64,000 nt of DNA. It comes from Poa pratensis. Its lineage: Eukaryota; Streptophyta; Magnoliopsida; Poales; Poaceae. Below the pieces are notes generated by a model. It saw nothing but the letters and a program-made list of their open reading frames with translations, ran no database searches and was not told the DNA's origin. The position numbers were made by a program, and so were the translations under genes. Numbering within the stretch: position 1 is the first letter of the stretch; each line of letters opens with the position of its first letter. Positions 34,210 to 45,994 of this stretch are shown here, piece after piece. The stretch spans positions 69,607,560 through 69,671,559 of the forward strand of contig CAMZMU010000040.1 of NCBI GenBank assembly GCA_947311845.1. The letters are read 5' to 3'.

Positions 34210-36998
34210 AATATGATACTGTCCTCGATTTAACTCTTTGGGGTTTTGCTGGAAACCTAACCCGGCTGGTCCGTTATCCGGGCCGGTGGTCCTCCATTAT
34301 TTCCTCCAGCTTGTGGTCCGTGGCCGGGTTATTTCCATTACCCGGCCTCGGGCCGTTTCCTCCCATGTTCATCCTGGCAAACTCCTCGTTCTTCCATCTC
34401 TGAAGATCAACACACTGGGCCAAAGAGTGATTTGCCGGTTTACCGTTCCTACTATGACGTGGACACGGCATGTTGAATGCTTCCTGGGGGTTAGCCGGTC
34501 CTCGGAAATTTCCCCTGTAATTGCCATTGTTGTTATTGCCTCGATAATTGTCATCTCGCCGCTGAAACTTGTTATACCCGGTGTTTGTGTTTGCCACCAA
34601 ATCTGAACCACCATCATGCTGCCTTTTGGAGTTATTCCCATTGTTACCATTGTGATTATTGTTCCCATTGTTGTTGTTACCGTTGTTGTTGTGGTTCTTT
34701 CCTCCGTTGTTGACGTTTCCTTTTCCCTTATCTTCATCATCATCCCGGGTCTTGTCTGTGGACGCGTGCTTATGAGCCGCTTCCATCAGCTGTCCCATGG
34801 TGATGGTTTCTGCTTCGCCAGTGGCCCTCAGTCGACCCATCTTCTGAATTACCGGGTCATATCTGCAGGTTTTCTCCATCGACGACACGGCCGCAGCTGG
34901 TGTAATTCCCTTTGATGAGTGAATGATGGCTGTAACCCGGCGCATCCAGTGACGCGCTGACTCGCCTTTCTTCTGGAAACATCGCTCCAAATCTTCTATA
35001 GTGAACAACTTCTCACACGTGCCCTTGAAATTCTTGACAAATAATGCCTTCAACTCATCCCAAGAATTGATAGATTTCTCGGGTAATCCATTGAACCATA
35101 ACTTTGCTGCTCCTTCACTCATCATCAGGTACATGTATCTCGCGCACAAGTTGGCGGTGGCATTGCGAATACTCATCGCCATCTCGTAACTGCTGAGCCA
35201 TGTTTCTGGATCCATGCTGGGGTCATAATTCGTCACCTTGCTTGGCTCTTTAAACTTCTCAGGAAAAGGTTCGCTCTTAATAGCATCTGAAAGACATTTA
35301 GTTCCAACCGGGTTAAGTAATGAAGAAACTAACGGCAAACCTGACCCGGTATTTGGTGCGTGGCCCATCACTCCTGCTTCAGGTTGTCCTCCGGCTCCTC
35401 CGGCGACACCTAAAGCCGGGTTTGCGCTCGCCGCACGCCGTGCTCTTGAACTGTTGACAATTGCTTGGGCCACAGACTGGGCCGGGGCCGGCTGATGCGG
35501 CCTCGGTGCCGGCTGATTCTGGGCTGGCCTCTGCTGATGTCCCGAACGCTGAGGCTGCGGCGCCGGGTGACCTTGATTCTGCTGTCCGTTCCTGACGCCT
35601 GATCCGGCTGGCCTCGGTGTTTCTCCGTGATGACTCCGGTTAGCTCGGCTATTGTATGGTGTTGAATGTAACGCTCCACTCTTATCCGGCATGTTTCCCT
35701 GCTGCGTGATCGGTTTTCAACATCTCAATTGCCCTGCGTGCTTCGTCTCCCTGTGGTGATTGATCAATCGGCATGCGGCATAATGCTAATGTTGCTGCGT
35801 ACACGTTATCAGCCGGATTTGAGTAGTGACCTGGGCGTGTGGAACCGATCTGCTGGTGGTGGCATATCACCCGCAGCCGCTGTGTTCTGATTTTGCTGAG
35901 CTCCGGCCCGAGTGTTGGGTGGCACCCCGTTTCCTCCCTGATTTGCTCTAACCATGATTCCATGCCCAATTCCAACCGGCTCTGGCTCAGGCCGAGTGAC
36001 ATTGGGAGCTCCGTTTGGTGATGCAAAGTTCAATCTCGTTGGATCTAAGTCATGCCTGGCATCACCCGGGTTTCGTGCCTCCTCCGATGTACTGCTGTAA
36101 GATCTTCATGGCGATTCTGCACTGTTATCCTTTCTTGCTCCACACGGGCTCGATCCCGTTCTATCTCTTGTTGCTCATCAAACATGCGCTGCTGCTCCGC
36201 CAATAAAGCCTTCTGTTGATTCTCCAGCGTGATTCGTAACGTATCCAATTGCTGCGCCCGGGTTGCTGCGTTATCTGGTGTGATTGGGGTGGTAACTATT
36301 GCGGCGTCAAAGTCCAAGGGCCTAAAAACTGGTGGGATTTCCATCACAACCGGCTGTCCCGAGCCTTCACCCGGTTGAAACGTTGTGAGACGCTGAATTC
36401 TTTCTCTGTTTTCTCTGGCCGCTCGCGTGGCATCGTCCTCGCTCACTGAAGTTTCTGTCCCATCATTGTGATTCCTCAGAGTATACACCACCGCATGCTT
36501 CATGGTCCTTGGCTCCGACTCATAATCTTCCTCATCAGCCACGTACCCAAATCTCTCGTCAAACAACGGTAAGATCGATTCAGTATCTGTATCCAAATCT
36601 TCCTCACGTCGGTACTCCGGCTCGCAAGCCCGGATGTCCGACTGATGTTCGAAACCTCCTGTTCCGACTGACTCTTCTCCATCAGATTGGACGATGGTGG
36701 CTGCCCCTGAAACGGAGTCGCACATAACCTCGTCATCAATTTGCTGAATTGCATTAACCATACCTACGAAGACGTGGATCCGACCGAACGGGATCACCCG
36801 GCCGGTATCCAGCAGATCTGCTTCTTCTTTCCAGCCGGAATCGTCGACGATGCGGTTTCCGCGCTGATCCATCCTTACTTCGCCGATCGCGAGGTTCTCC
36901 ATCCCTCGCAGAGCTTCTCCCTTGATGAGGACAGCTTTGGTCGCAGGCCCCACGGTGGGCGCCAACTGTCGTGGGGTTAACACGGCAGATGTTACCAT
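34210..36998 (-). pseudogene. Gag region of Tat-3
   Basis: The proposed start is the ATG at 36998, 32 bases inside the 5' LTR. The frame MVTSAVLTPRQLAPTVG crosses the primer site and is open to 36045 (acidic N-terminal part and a Gln/Glu-rich coiled coil). A second block (35682-36026) is in another frame. The capsid-like core (34274-35692) has MSEGAAKLWFNGLP and SWDELKALFVKNF, then a long Asn/Gly-rich stretch (about 34590-34740) and a knuckle variant C-x2-H-x8-H-x4-C near 34415-34470. Confidence 0.8.
36948..36964 (-). other. Primer binding site of Tat-3
   Basis: The minus strand reads TGGCGCCCACCGTGGGG, identical to the Tat-1 site and two bases from the LTR end at 36967. Confidence 0.8.
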
Positions 36999-37563
36999 AG
37001 GGTAACTTGATGATTGGGGCAAGGCGCCTTGGTCCTTCAGGAGATTGTCACGCTCGTTGGGGAAAAAGGGTTTACCCAGGTTCAGCCTCTCCATTGGAGA
37101 TAAAGACCTACTTCCTGCTTCTATGTTATTGATCTCGAGTTCTTGATAACTCGGCTACGACAACAGAGCCGGGTTACGAGACAGGTTACAAGGTTTCGCT
37201 TGATAGCGATGATACCGAACTAGGGCTGAAACTTATGACTTGAGACTTGTCTATCTATGTTCTGGGAGCCCGTTTATATAGACGCCGTGTCTCCCGAACT
37301 TACAATGAATACCGAGTTACATACGAGCCGGAGTCCTACTCTAGGTTCTTCTAGACCTTCCGTAGCTTCCAAGTCACCCGGTTTCTTCCTTCACTCGGAC
37401 TCCAGTTCTTCTAGGTCCTTCCTTCCAGGAACGAGTCATGTTAGGCCTATTGGCCCAACTATAACCCGGCCCACATCTTGTACACGTCACCCGGACCAGG
37501 CCTTGGGCCGTCCGACTGATTCTTCCTTGTTCATGAGTATACCGGGTTATTATCCCCCCAACA
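36967..37563 (-). repeat. 5' LTR of Tat-3 (597 bp)
   Basis: It is the near-identical partner of 30931-31529, followed by the target duplication ATCCC at 37564-37568. It contains the proposed Gag start codon at 36998. Confidence 0.93.
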
Positions 37564-37568
37564 ATCCC

Positions 37569-38077
37569 GTGACCTAGTCACATGTTTGCAAGCTCATTGA
37601 TGAAATCTCACCGAGTGGGCTCAGAGTATCTATGCGGATTGGCAAATCCCGCTCTTGATCCCTCGCCTCAACATACTTCCTTCCGATACCCGAGAGGGAC
37701 ACCTTTATTGTCCACTATGTAAGATATGACATTTGATGCAATCAAAGTATATTCTAGAAATAGCAATTAGAGTTGATCTCACGGTCGAAGGCGTAATGAC
37801 CACGTCCTACAAATATTGGGTGCGTCCATCACATCATTCACCTAATGATTGACTCCATTGTCAACTGACATAAATGTCACATGATCGGGAAACCTCGATC
37901 ATCAATCGCACAACGGACTAGTAAAGAGTCTACTAGGGAACTGGTTGTTTACATACCACACGTGTATTAATGTTTTCACTTAATACAGTTATAGCATGGT
38001 ATAAAATGTATTATGAACAAATGAGATATGACAAATAAAACATCTTTATTAATTACCTCTAGGGCATATCTCCTTCA
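37569..38077 (-). repeat. 5' LTR of Copia-1, second part
   Basis: It continues the Copia LTR after Tat-3. Its last 323 bases match the truncated 3' LTR at 11357-11677. The outer end is CTCCTTCA at 38077, followed by GCGAC, the expected right target duplication; the left one is outside the window. Confidence 0.85.
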
Positions 38078-40676
38078 GCGACGACACCTTCATCAAGTTT
38101 ACGACGCCCACGGGCGCCGCCATCATCGGCCCCGACCGCATCGGAGCCCGGCTCTCACCAGCCATCATCAGCACCTCCAGATCCACCCCGAGCAGCGGCA
38201 GGGTCACCACTTTTTTTCGTGGCCATAACATGTCGTAACAATAGTCCCCTCGTGGGGACACCCTATGGCAACGGAACTGATTTCGTGGCAATAGCCGGTT
38301 GCAACAAAAATAAATAAACGTGGTAATTTCCTACCGGGATGGATTTAGTTTTGCATCTGATCAAGATATCTATTTGATTGCCTTGTCAAACTTACTTTGA
38401 AAACTCACAATAAACATAGCTGTGCGCATCACTCGGAGCAGATTTCTCTTTTTGAAGAACAAAATCGTTTTCGATAAATTTTATACTAACTAAATATAAA
38501 ATACAGTGGTCAGAAAATTAATAGAGAGTAGGAAGAAGCGAAAACTCCGTAGAATAATCTGACTGGCCGTACACGAGCTTTTTTGACTTAAAATATCACT
38601 TGCCAGCCGTCACATGAATGTACTACTACGTCCAGGTGAAATCCCCCCCAATTGTACAGTATATACGTGTACGTTCTCCTGGAGTTCCCGCTAGGGACCG
38701 GACCCGACAAGACTAGACGTTTCTCTGTGCTTATTCTACTATTCTGCTCTCGTCAACCTGCAGGAGGGTTTAGCGGCACTGCTCGCTCCACACGCAACAT
38801 GTCGTTTTACCTCCGATGCCACATACTGTACGTCCAACTCGATCAGATCGATCACCAGGTCGCATATTACGCGCCCAATCTCCGGGATCTCGCTGGATCG
38901 ATGGAGCCATCAAATCCACCCAGGTCACCCGCTGGCATGAGCACTCGATTGTGCAGCCTGGGCTCTCGAGAGAGATCGAGGACGGACGTAGACTTCGATC
39001 CGTAGACCGTAGTGATACGTGGTACGACGTTAGTCACGGCGCTACACGCACGGTCACGACGGCCGCGCCCTCTCTCTCTCATGTAAACGAATGTAGCGCG
39101 CGGATGCTGGGAGCGCAATGTAATTGATCCAATTCACCATCGCTCTGTGTCGTCGACTGCACCTCGAGAAACATATCGCTCGTGGCTGCCGCCTCTCTAC
39201 TAAAAAACCTAGATTCCTTCTCCATCCCTGCCGGCGATCGACACTGATACTTTTGGCTGCCAGGAGCGACGCTGTAATAAGATCCCTAAAGTTAGCGTTT
39301 TGTGATTTCGTGGAGGCGATGTTCAGATGGTGGTGCCTCCGCTACATCGACTAATGGTACCTCGACTTTAAACCCATCTCGGCGGCATTGATGACGGCGT
39401 CGAGTCGGGTTTATGCTCGAGCTTTGTGTCACGTATGCGGGCTCAGCGCCTGAGCTGTCGGATTCTACCGACGCGTCTAGCCTGACTATCGACTCAGATC
39501 GGGGAGCGTCGCCCCAACCCCACCGTTGTTTCAGCTTCTCCAACAGATCCTGTCATATTTGGGGGTGGCTACTGCAGCGATTTCTGCAAGAAATATCTCT
39601 CTACAGTCAAACAAGCGACGACGGATTTAGATACATAATGTTTTGCTAGCGGATTTTGAAGTGTATGGAGAACTATCATAATTTTGGATGTGTAGTTTGT
39701 AATACGTTGTTTGTGGTTAATATAATGCATATGTTAGCCGTCAAAATGAGAAACATATGGATCGCTCCTGAGACCCGTCTTGGTCGTGCGCGGCAGATGG
39801 AAGGAACAGTAGCCTGCCAAATCTATCGGGGCAAAATGCACGAAATAACCCAAAAGCAAAACAAATTTTAAAAATAAACTCTCGACGAAAGTATTCCACA
39901 AATCTAACCCTTTTGGGTAGCGCCTGACACGTAGGTCGCTATGCTACGTGGGATAGCGCTGCTCTGACGGGTGCTACACTCCTGCCAGTGTGGCGTCGCG
40001 GGTCCCAGGAGCCAACAACATAGCGCCTTAGCATGTAACACTATCTAGTAAGGCGCTATGGTCGTTGTCGGCACCTCGCCGTTGTTCCAGTGCCCAGGCC
40101 CTGCTTGATGATAGCTTAGATAGCCACGAACTCGTAGTCTAGCATAAGTCAAGCAGTGGCCAAACTGTTTCGGTTCATCCTTCACCTTCAACAGGTTCCA
40201 GGGATCAAATTCTGTACCTGCCACCAGCATTTCTACGCGTCGATATAAAAGCTAAAAAACCATTGTCTATCACGAACACAAGTCAGTTTCACTGGTTGCT
40301 CTGTTGATCCTCTACCCCTGAGACCAGAGTGTTTGAATCGGCCACATTCACGGCTAAAGCCCAATTGCCCATGCCATGCACGCGTTCACCACCGGCAGCG
40401 CCACCCGCGCGGTCGCTCGGCTGCATGCTCCTCCGCCCATCCCCGGCCGGCCACCCAGCAATGCACATGAACCTCCGCCGCGCGCGCATACAGTGGGCCG
40501 GCCGGGGCATGCACCTCGCCGAGACATGATTACGTACGCGGGCTTGGCTGCCCGGACCGGCCAGGATCCACGTGTCGATCGCAGGGCCCATCCGCCCTGC
40601 CGATCGGACGGCTCGCCAACTGACCAACCGTTGAAATATCTCACATCTACCGATCTACGTATGCGTGTGTGCTTGA
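38078..40676. other. Low-copy flank upstream of the MADS-box gene
   Basis: No gene is supported. At 38078-38229 the plus strand has a short codon-like stretch (DDTFIKFTTPTGAAIIGPDR) that ends at a TAA and could be a fragment cut by Copia-1. Around 39890-40075 are several GCGCTATG/AGGCGCTAT and GTAGCGCC motifs resembling a decayed transposon, but I could not define ends. A TATAAAAG motif lies near 40244. The remainder shows nothing I can assign. Confidence 0.5.
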
Positions 40677-41126
40677 GTGAGTGAGAGAGAGAGAGGAAGA
40701 AGAGTGTGTGGAGCTAGCTAGCTGAGCTGAGCTGCGGGTTGAAAAGCTAGCGAATAAAGCAGGAGGGGTGGAGAAGTTAAGGACGGATGGCGACGGCGAC
40801 GGGCGACCCATCCCTAGCCTTCCGGAAACGCGCTACGCTGCTCGTCCTCTAGGGCTTCCGCCCTACTCACTCCTTTGCCGAAAATGGCAGCCCGCGGAGC
40901 CCCCCTTGCATCCACTGGCTCCTCCCCTGCACCCATCAATCATCTCTCCCTCCCTTTAATCCCGTTCCCAGCCAGCTGCCTCCTCCTCCTCCTCCCCCTT
41001 ATCTTCCTCTCTCTCTCTCTGGTGTGTATGGTGGTGGTGGTGAGATCTGGTTAGCTAGCTAGCTCAAGGTTGCAAGTTGCAACGCAGGGAGGGGCCAAGG
41101 TGGAGGAATCAGCGGCAGCGTCAGCC
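40677..41126 (+). promoter_or_regulatory. Proximal promoter and 5' leader of the SEP3-like gene with GA/CT repeats
   Basis: A (GA)n run (40677-40697), a (CCT)n run (40978-40995), a CT run (41007-41020) and an AGCTAGCTAGCT run (41052-41063) precede the start codon. Grass MADS-box genes often have such pyrimidine-rich leaders, and GA/CT runs are known binding sites for BPC/GAGA-type factors. The transcription start cannot be placed from sequence alone. Confidence 0.45.
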
Positions 41127-44100
41127 ATGGGGCGGGGGAGGGTGGAGCTCAAGAGGATCGAGAACAAGATCAACCGCCAGGTCACCTTCGCCAAGCGCAG
41201 GAACGGCCTGCTCAAGAAGGCCTACGAGCTCTCCGTGCTGTGCGACGCCGAGGTCGCGCTCATCGTCTTCTCCAACCGCGGCAAGCTCTACGAGTTCTGC
41301 AGCACACAGAGGTATACATACATGTACACACACGCACGGGCTTGTTTGTTTGCTCAACTCGCACACGAGCGAGCACGTACGTGAGGATCTCTCCGGATCC
41401 GCCCAGGAAATGGTGTTCCCTCCGCGCCACGGAGCTCCGATTCCATGGACCTCGCGTGGATCTGCGTAATTGAGCGTCCTGATGAGGTTAGCTGTTAGCG
41501 GGACGTGTACGCTTCGCGGGATTGGTGGCAACAGCTTGGTTTTCACGGATTACCGAGCAGGGATCTGGCCAATACGTGCCCTGGGTTTAGGGTTTGCTTT
41601 CCTGGTCCGTTTGGTGCGCCGTACTTTTCCTGGTTTGCCGGCCGAGATCTTCCCTGATCTATCGGTTTTAACGATGTCCTACTAGTAAACTTATCTGGCA
41701 TGCTGTGGGTATGAAAGTTCATCTCGTGGATCTGGTTTTCGGCCACCAAGCTTTAATTTTTTTCCTTGTAATTGACCCCAAACCAAAAGTTCCGGCCGTT
41801 TTTGAGTAGCACAGAAACTTTGATTCAAAAAAAGGATGAAGCCGCCTAAAGAAGTCTAGAAGCGTTTGTGTTGCGATATGGTACACAATGCGCTAACCAC
41901 TGCTTCATAGTTTTTTTGTATCGCGATGATACTTATTTGTAGGTTATGTTCTATGAAGGATTAAATGTTGATCTATCTAGATTTTATTTGTATTTGAAGC
42001 CCCCACAAACAATTGAAGTCGTAATCTCGTGGATAGGAGTATCATCATCCCTTTGTGGGATGATGAAAAGGTGAGTGTGCGTCAACCTTGCTTGTAGAAG
42101 ATAGAACTAATTAGTGGACGCATGCAAGATGGTTGATTCTATCTTGGATATGCTCACATACACTAGCAGACGCTGCAATGCAATTGCCTACACCATTGCA
42201 AACTTATGAGCATCCCAGTACTCGTTAATACATGCTGTTTTAAACGTCACCATGGTTTCTAACATAGAATTTGAGCCATTTTTATGTGTAGATGTTAGTA
42301 GAAAAATAGTTTTTTATTAGGACCGTAGCACTTTATACTCCCTCCTTCCAAAAATATAGATTGTATTTTACTTTTCACAATATTCAAAACTCAATTTGAC
42401 CATGATTTTTATAATATGACAAAATTTTAGTATAAGGACCGAATATATTTAGAAGTATTTTGAAAACCCAAAACAATGATATTGTGCATACAAGATCAAT
42501 TTATGGGCCAGCTATTTTCAGCTTCCAGCAAGACTTCGAGGTGAAAAGAAGCCTCTCATGCATAATACCGTTATATTATACATGACAGGTTATGTTTTCT
42601 CTGAAAAATAAATCCGAAATTCTTTTGCTGCTATGATTTATTTAGGCCCATCGAAATGTTCTCCCGTGAAAATCAGCTCAGATCTCAATAGGTGAGATAA
42701 GGTAGTTGGCCAACGCGTCGACATCTTATCACATAAATTCATAATTTCTTATTTTTACTTTTGAAGCCGGACTTGACAACACCCGTCCACTCAAACTAAA
42801 GATTCCTAGGCACAATAACCTTGAAATCTGTGTGCAACATCGCACCCCCTGCAACTCTAGCTGTGCATCATTTTCTACAGCAGTGCGTCTTTCCTCTCAA
42901 CCATTAAACGATTAAACAGTAACCTGTACGTCCACTCCTTTCTTTTTTTAACACCTATACCTTTTAAGCCAGCATCTCATCAGGGGTATCTGATGTCATC
43001 ACTGTGACACTGTCTATATTTTGATTGTATGGAGACTGTAGTCTTAGGGGAGAAACTTAGTTGCCCCAACTGAACTTTGACATACTAGCACTGTGACATT
43101 GAGAATCTTAATTCTACTCTAGATTGGCACATACTCCATGTACTATTTCCTCTCGCTTTTAACTCTGATTTTTTCTGTGAACTTGCAGCATGACGAAGAC
43201 ACTCGAGAAGTATCAGAAATGCAGTTACGCAGGGCCTGAGACAACTGTGCAGAACAGGGAAAATGAGGTAGAATTGTTTTCCATCTACACACAAGCCGGC
43301 AAGAAAATTTCGAGTCAACTACGTTTGCTATTACATTGTCCGAATTTTGAGCATATGTACTACCTGCTCTTCTTATAGTCAATGATAAACTACTTCCTAC
43401 AAGTACCCAGTTGGGATGCATATCATATGAAAAGCACCTGGGACCCCAAAAGGTTTTCTAGAATATTCAAAGCTTGCAGATAAACCAAAATTCTGTCTAT
43501 TTAATTATGACCCCAGAATTCTCATACTTTTTTTTTTGCCGTGAAAATTCTCATACTTCTAAATATAAAAAATGTAACTGACTCATGTTAGACTCCTGAT
43601 ATATAGTACATATGGTCTTAAACTTGCTCTGGCTTCATCTTTAAATGTATAGATGATCTGCAATTAGTATGATGAAGTGAACACAATATGAGATGAGTGT
43701 GGCAGCAAATGGCATCTAGTTACAACTGTTGGTGCAAATGTTCCGCGTGCACCTCGATTTCTCATGTAAGACCCCACTTCAAGTGTAGCTTTGACAGGAA
43801 CCAGCTGTTCACATCTGCAATTACAAAGTACACACTGTTTATGTATTTCCTAGTGAAACTGACCATGTGTCAGTTAAATCTTCACATCATACAGTAGTGT
43901 ATTTTCTATAATTTCATGTTGCAAAATGTGTTCAATGAAATGCTGTTCTTTTTTTCCGAAATGGAATGATGCTGTTCTAATAATTGTTACTGAAGTAAAG
44001 CTGTGCTATCTTTTTTTGTTTCAGCAACTGAAAAATAGCCGCAATGAATACCTGAAACTAAAGGCACGGGTTGATAATTTACAGCGAACACAAAGGTAAT

Positions 44101-45994
44101 TTGTGTTTTCAATTTTCACTGAGCCGTTTTCCCACTTTAATTTTGTTCCTTATGATTACGTCTTGAAACAAATAAGTAAATCACGTGGATTGCATGTTTG
44201 TCAGTTTAGTCACCTAACTGCAATTTTCTTATAAAAGGGAATACAATAAGAACCTTAAGAACTAATTCTTAGTTAGTGTATTGATTTGGCTCTTACCAGA
44301 TTCTTTTGTGATACAAAAATTAAATTCCATGGTCACAAAAGAGCACATGCATACCCAACATGGATTACTGTGGGTATTCCTGTATCCACCTAATCTGAAT
44401 TTTACTTTAGTTAGAGCATAAAACTGTTATTTTCTTTTAAAAGGGAATTCAATAAAAACCTTAAGAGAACTAATTCTTAGTTTAAGAGTATTGAACCAGA
44501 TTGTTTGCAATAAAAAATATAAATACCATGGTCACAAAACAACACATGCATACCCAACATGGATTATTCCTATATCCACCAAATCTGAATTTTACTTTAT
44601 AATCTTTGTATGTTATTCTTCAAAGTAGTCGAAAGGTAAAGTGCTAATTACATATGTACATAATTAACTCCTCCTATGCCTCATATCCAGGAATTTGCTT
44701 GGTGAAGATCTTGATTCATTAGGCATAAAGGAGCTCGAAAGCCTCGAGAAGCAACTTGATTCGTCGCTGAAACACATAAGAACAACACGGGTACTGCAGA
44801 TAGTGTGATTTTCCAGTTTAAGCAGGAGTTCTCTTTGAAATAAGATATAGCTCTACATATGACGATTATATGCAATTTTAGGAAATAACTTTATGTATAC
44901 AGTTATGAGCTACTACATGTTAATCATGCATGCAAGGGCATTTGCTGTATGCTAACCAGATATTATTTCTTTTACTGCAGACACAACATATGGTTGACCA
45001 ACTCACAGAACTACAGAGAAGGGTATGTTAGCTCTCAATAAGTCAAGAATACTACTGAAACTTCACTACTTAGTGAATGACCTCCCATTTATTAAACTTT
45101 TGCAGGAACAAATGTTTTCTGAAGCAAATAAATGTCTTCGAATAAAAGTATGTACTTCTACGTTGCTCTACTCGTCTGAAGTAGTATAATCATTCCAAAT
45201 ATAGTGTCTCTAAAATTAAATCAAATAAATTAGTACTTTCTTACTCATGTTCTATTCATCGTACTAGTTGATCACAGGGAACGAGTAAGAAAATAAATCC
45301 AAAACTGCTGAAAAACAACATGTTATGTCATATTCTTGAATTTGTTTTGACAAATGCAGTTGGAGGAGAGCAACCAGGTTCACGGGCAGCAGCTCTGGGA
45401 GCACAACAACAACTTACTTAACTACGAACGTCAGCCCGAAGTGCAGCAGCCAATGCACGGCGGCAATGGATTCTTCCATCCTCTTGATGCTGCTGGTGAA
45501 CCAACTCTTCACATAGGGTATCACTCTCATCTTACGCTTGAAGATTGATACTCCCTCCATCCCAAAATAAGTGTCTCAAAGTTGTCCAAAAGTGAATATA
45601 TTTATACTTGTTTCATGTCTAGATACATCCACTTTTTGATAAATCTAAGACAGTTATTTTAGTACGGAGGGAGTATATTTTAACATGTGGAGATAGAAAT
45701 CATATTGGGGATAATTCTAGTTAATTTGGCTGTTCTATAAGGTACTTTCTGTAGGACAATTTGGCATATTAACCCTGAAACGAGCTTTCAAATGACAACT
45801 TACCAGCAGAATTTCCTGATTTTTGTAAATAAGACCCCAGTGGTAAGCTGCTAGTTTAGTGCGCAAACAGATGATTCTCTCTCTTCATATATTAGCTATC
45901 TGACTGATAGTTAACCATCTCTATCTGCAGGTACCCTCAAGAGACGCTGAATGGCTCCTGCATGACCACTTTCATGCCCCCGTGGTTACCATGA
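41127..45994 (+). CDS. SEPALLATA3-like MADS-box transcription factor (OsMADS7/45 clade), 8 exons
   Basis: A type II MIKC MADS factor, expected to specify floral organs as part of MADS tetramers in the nucleus. The joined exons, all with GT/AG introns, are 41127-41311, 43189-43267, 44025-44095, 44691-44790, 44981-45022, 45106-45147, 45360-45517 and 45931-45994, giving 246 codons and TGA. The MADS domain is residues 1-60 ([20 protein letters not shown] start). The I region and K domain (about 90-173) include [17 protein letters not shown]. The C terminus has the SEP motifs [15 protein letters not shown] and FMPPWLP. From memory the whole resembles rice OsMADS7 (OsMADS45) more than OsMADS8, for example [12 protein letters not shown] and [11 protein letters not shown]. 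Residue 172 is Ile (CLRIKLEES) where I remember Arg. The start is the first ATG that gives MGRG. No break is visible. Confidence 0.95.
42338..42470. repeat. Possible one-ended Stowaway-like remnant in intron 1
   Basis: After a TA, CTCCCTCCTTCCAAAAATAT matches the start of grass Stowaway MITEs, but no inverted partner is visible within the next 200 bases. It is probably a truncated or diverged copy. Confidence 0.45.
44224..44605. repeat. Tandem duplication in intron 3 of the SEP3-like gene
   Basis: Copies at about 44224-44411 and 44430-44605 (period about 206 bp) share AAAAGGGAAT-CAATAA, CTAATTCTTAGTT, ACATGCATACCCAACATGG and AATCTGAATTTTACTTTA, with small indels between them. Confidence 0.85.
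45551..45673. mobile_element. Stowaway-type MITE in intron 7 of the SEP3-like gene (123 bp)
   Basis: It is flanked by TA on both sides (45549-45550 and 45674-45675), with imperfect terminal inverted repeats of about 23 bp (CTCCCTCCATCCCAAAATAA at the left and TTATTTTAGTACGGAGGGAG at the right). The size and ends fit Tc1/mariner-derived Stowaway elements. It sits 33 bases after the exon 7 donor site. Confidence 0.9.

Larger units (their letters stand above)
30931..37563 (-). mobile_element. Tat-3, internally deleted Tat-type retrotransposon (6.63 kb)
   Basis: Both LTRs and a perfect 5-bp target duplication ATCCC (30926-30930, 37564-37568) are present. Gag, protease, reverse transcriptase and the first RNase H are there. 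The sequence breaks off inside the second RNase H near 31815, and integrase and any antisense gene are missing. It is about half the length of Tat-2. Seven substitutions and two 1-bp indels between the LTRs by hand count indicate a recent insertion, which integrase supplied from another copy would explain. Confidence 0.92.
11351..38077 (-). mobile_element. Copia-1, BARE/Angela-like Copia retrotransposon, host of three nested insertions
   Basis: The pieces are 3' LTR 11351-11677 (outer part cut by Tat-1), internal 11678-13670 and 27029-29796, and 5' LTR 29797-30930 joined to 37569-38077. The LTR ends are the inverted pair TGAAGG...CCTTCA. Next to the 5' LTR is a TGGTATCAGAGC primer site, and beside the 3' LTR is the polypurine tract AGTGGGAGAC. 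Removing the insertions gives a 5' LTR of about 1.64 kb and about 4.8 kb of internal sequence, the usual size for this group. Coding capacity is lost. Confidence 0.85.

Noticed and set aside
34590..34740. Asn-rich low-complexity stretch as a microsatellite or prion-like host protein
   Set aside because: It sits inside the Gag frame of Tat-3 between the capsid-like core and the knuckle.
41070..41126. In-frame extension upstream of the MADS start codon
   Set aside because: The frame is open but begins with TTG; no ATG precedes 41127 in frame, and MGRGRVE is the standard start of this family.
45354..45548. Reading frame through exon 7 into intron 7 as a separate gene
   Set aside because: It is exon 7 of the SEP3-like gene read past its donor site at 45518.
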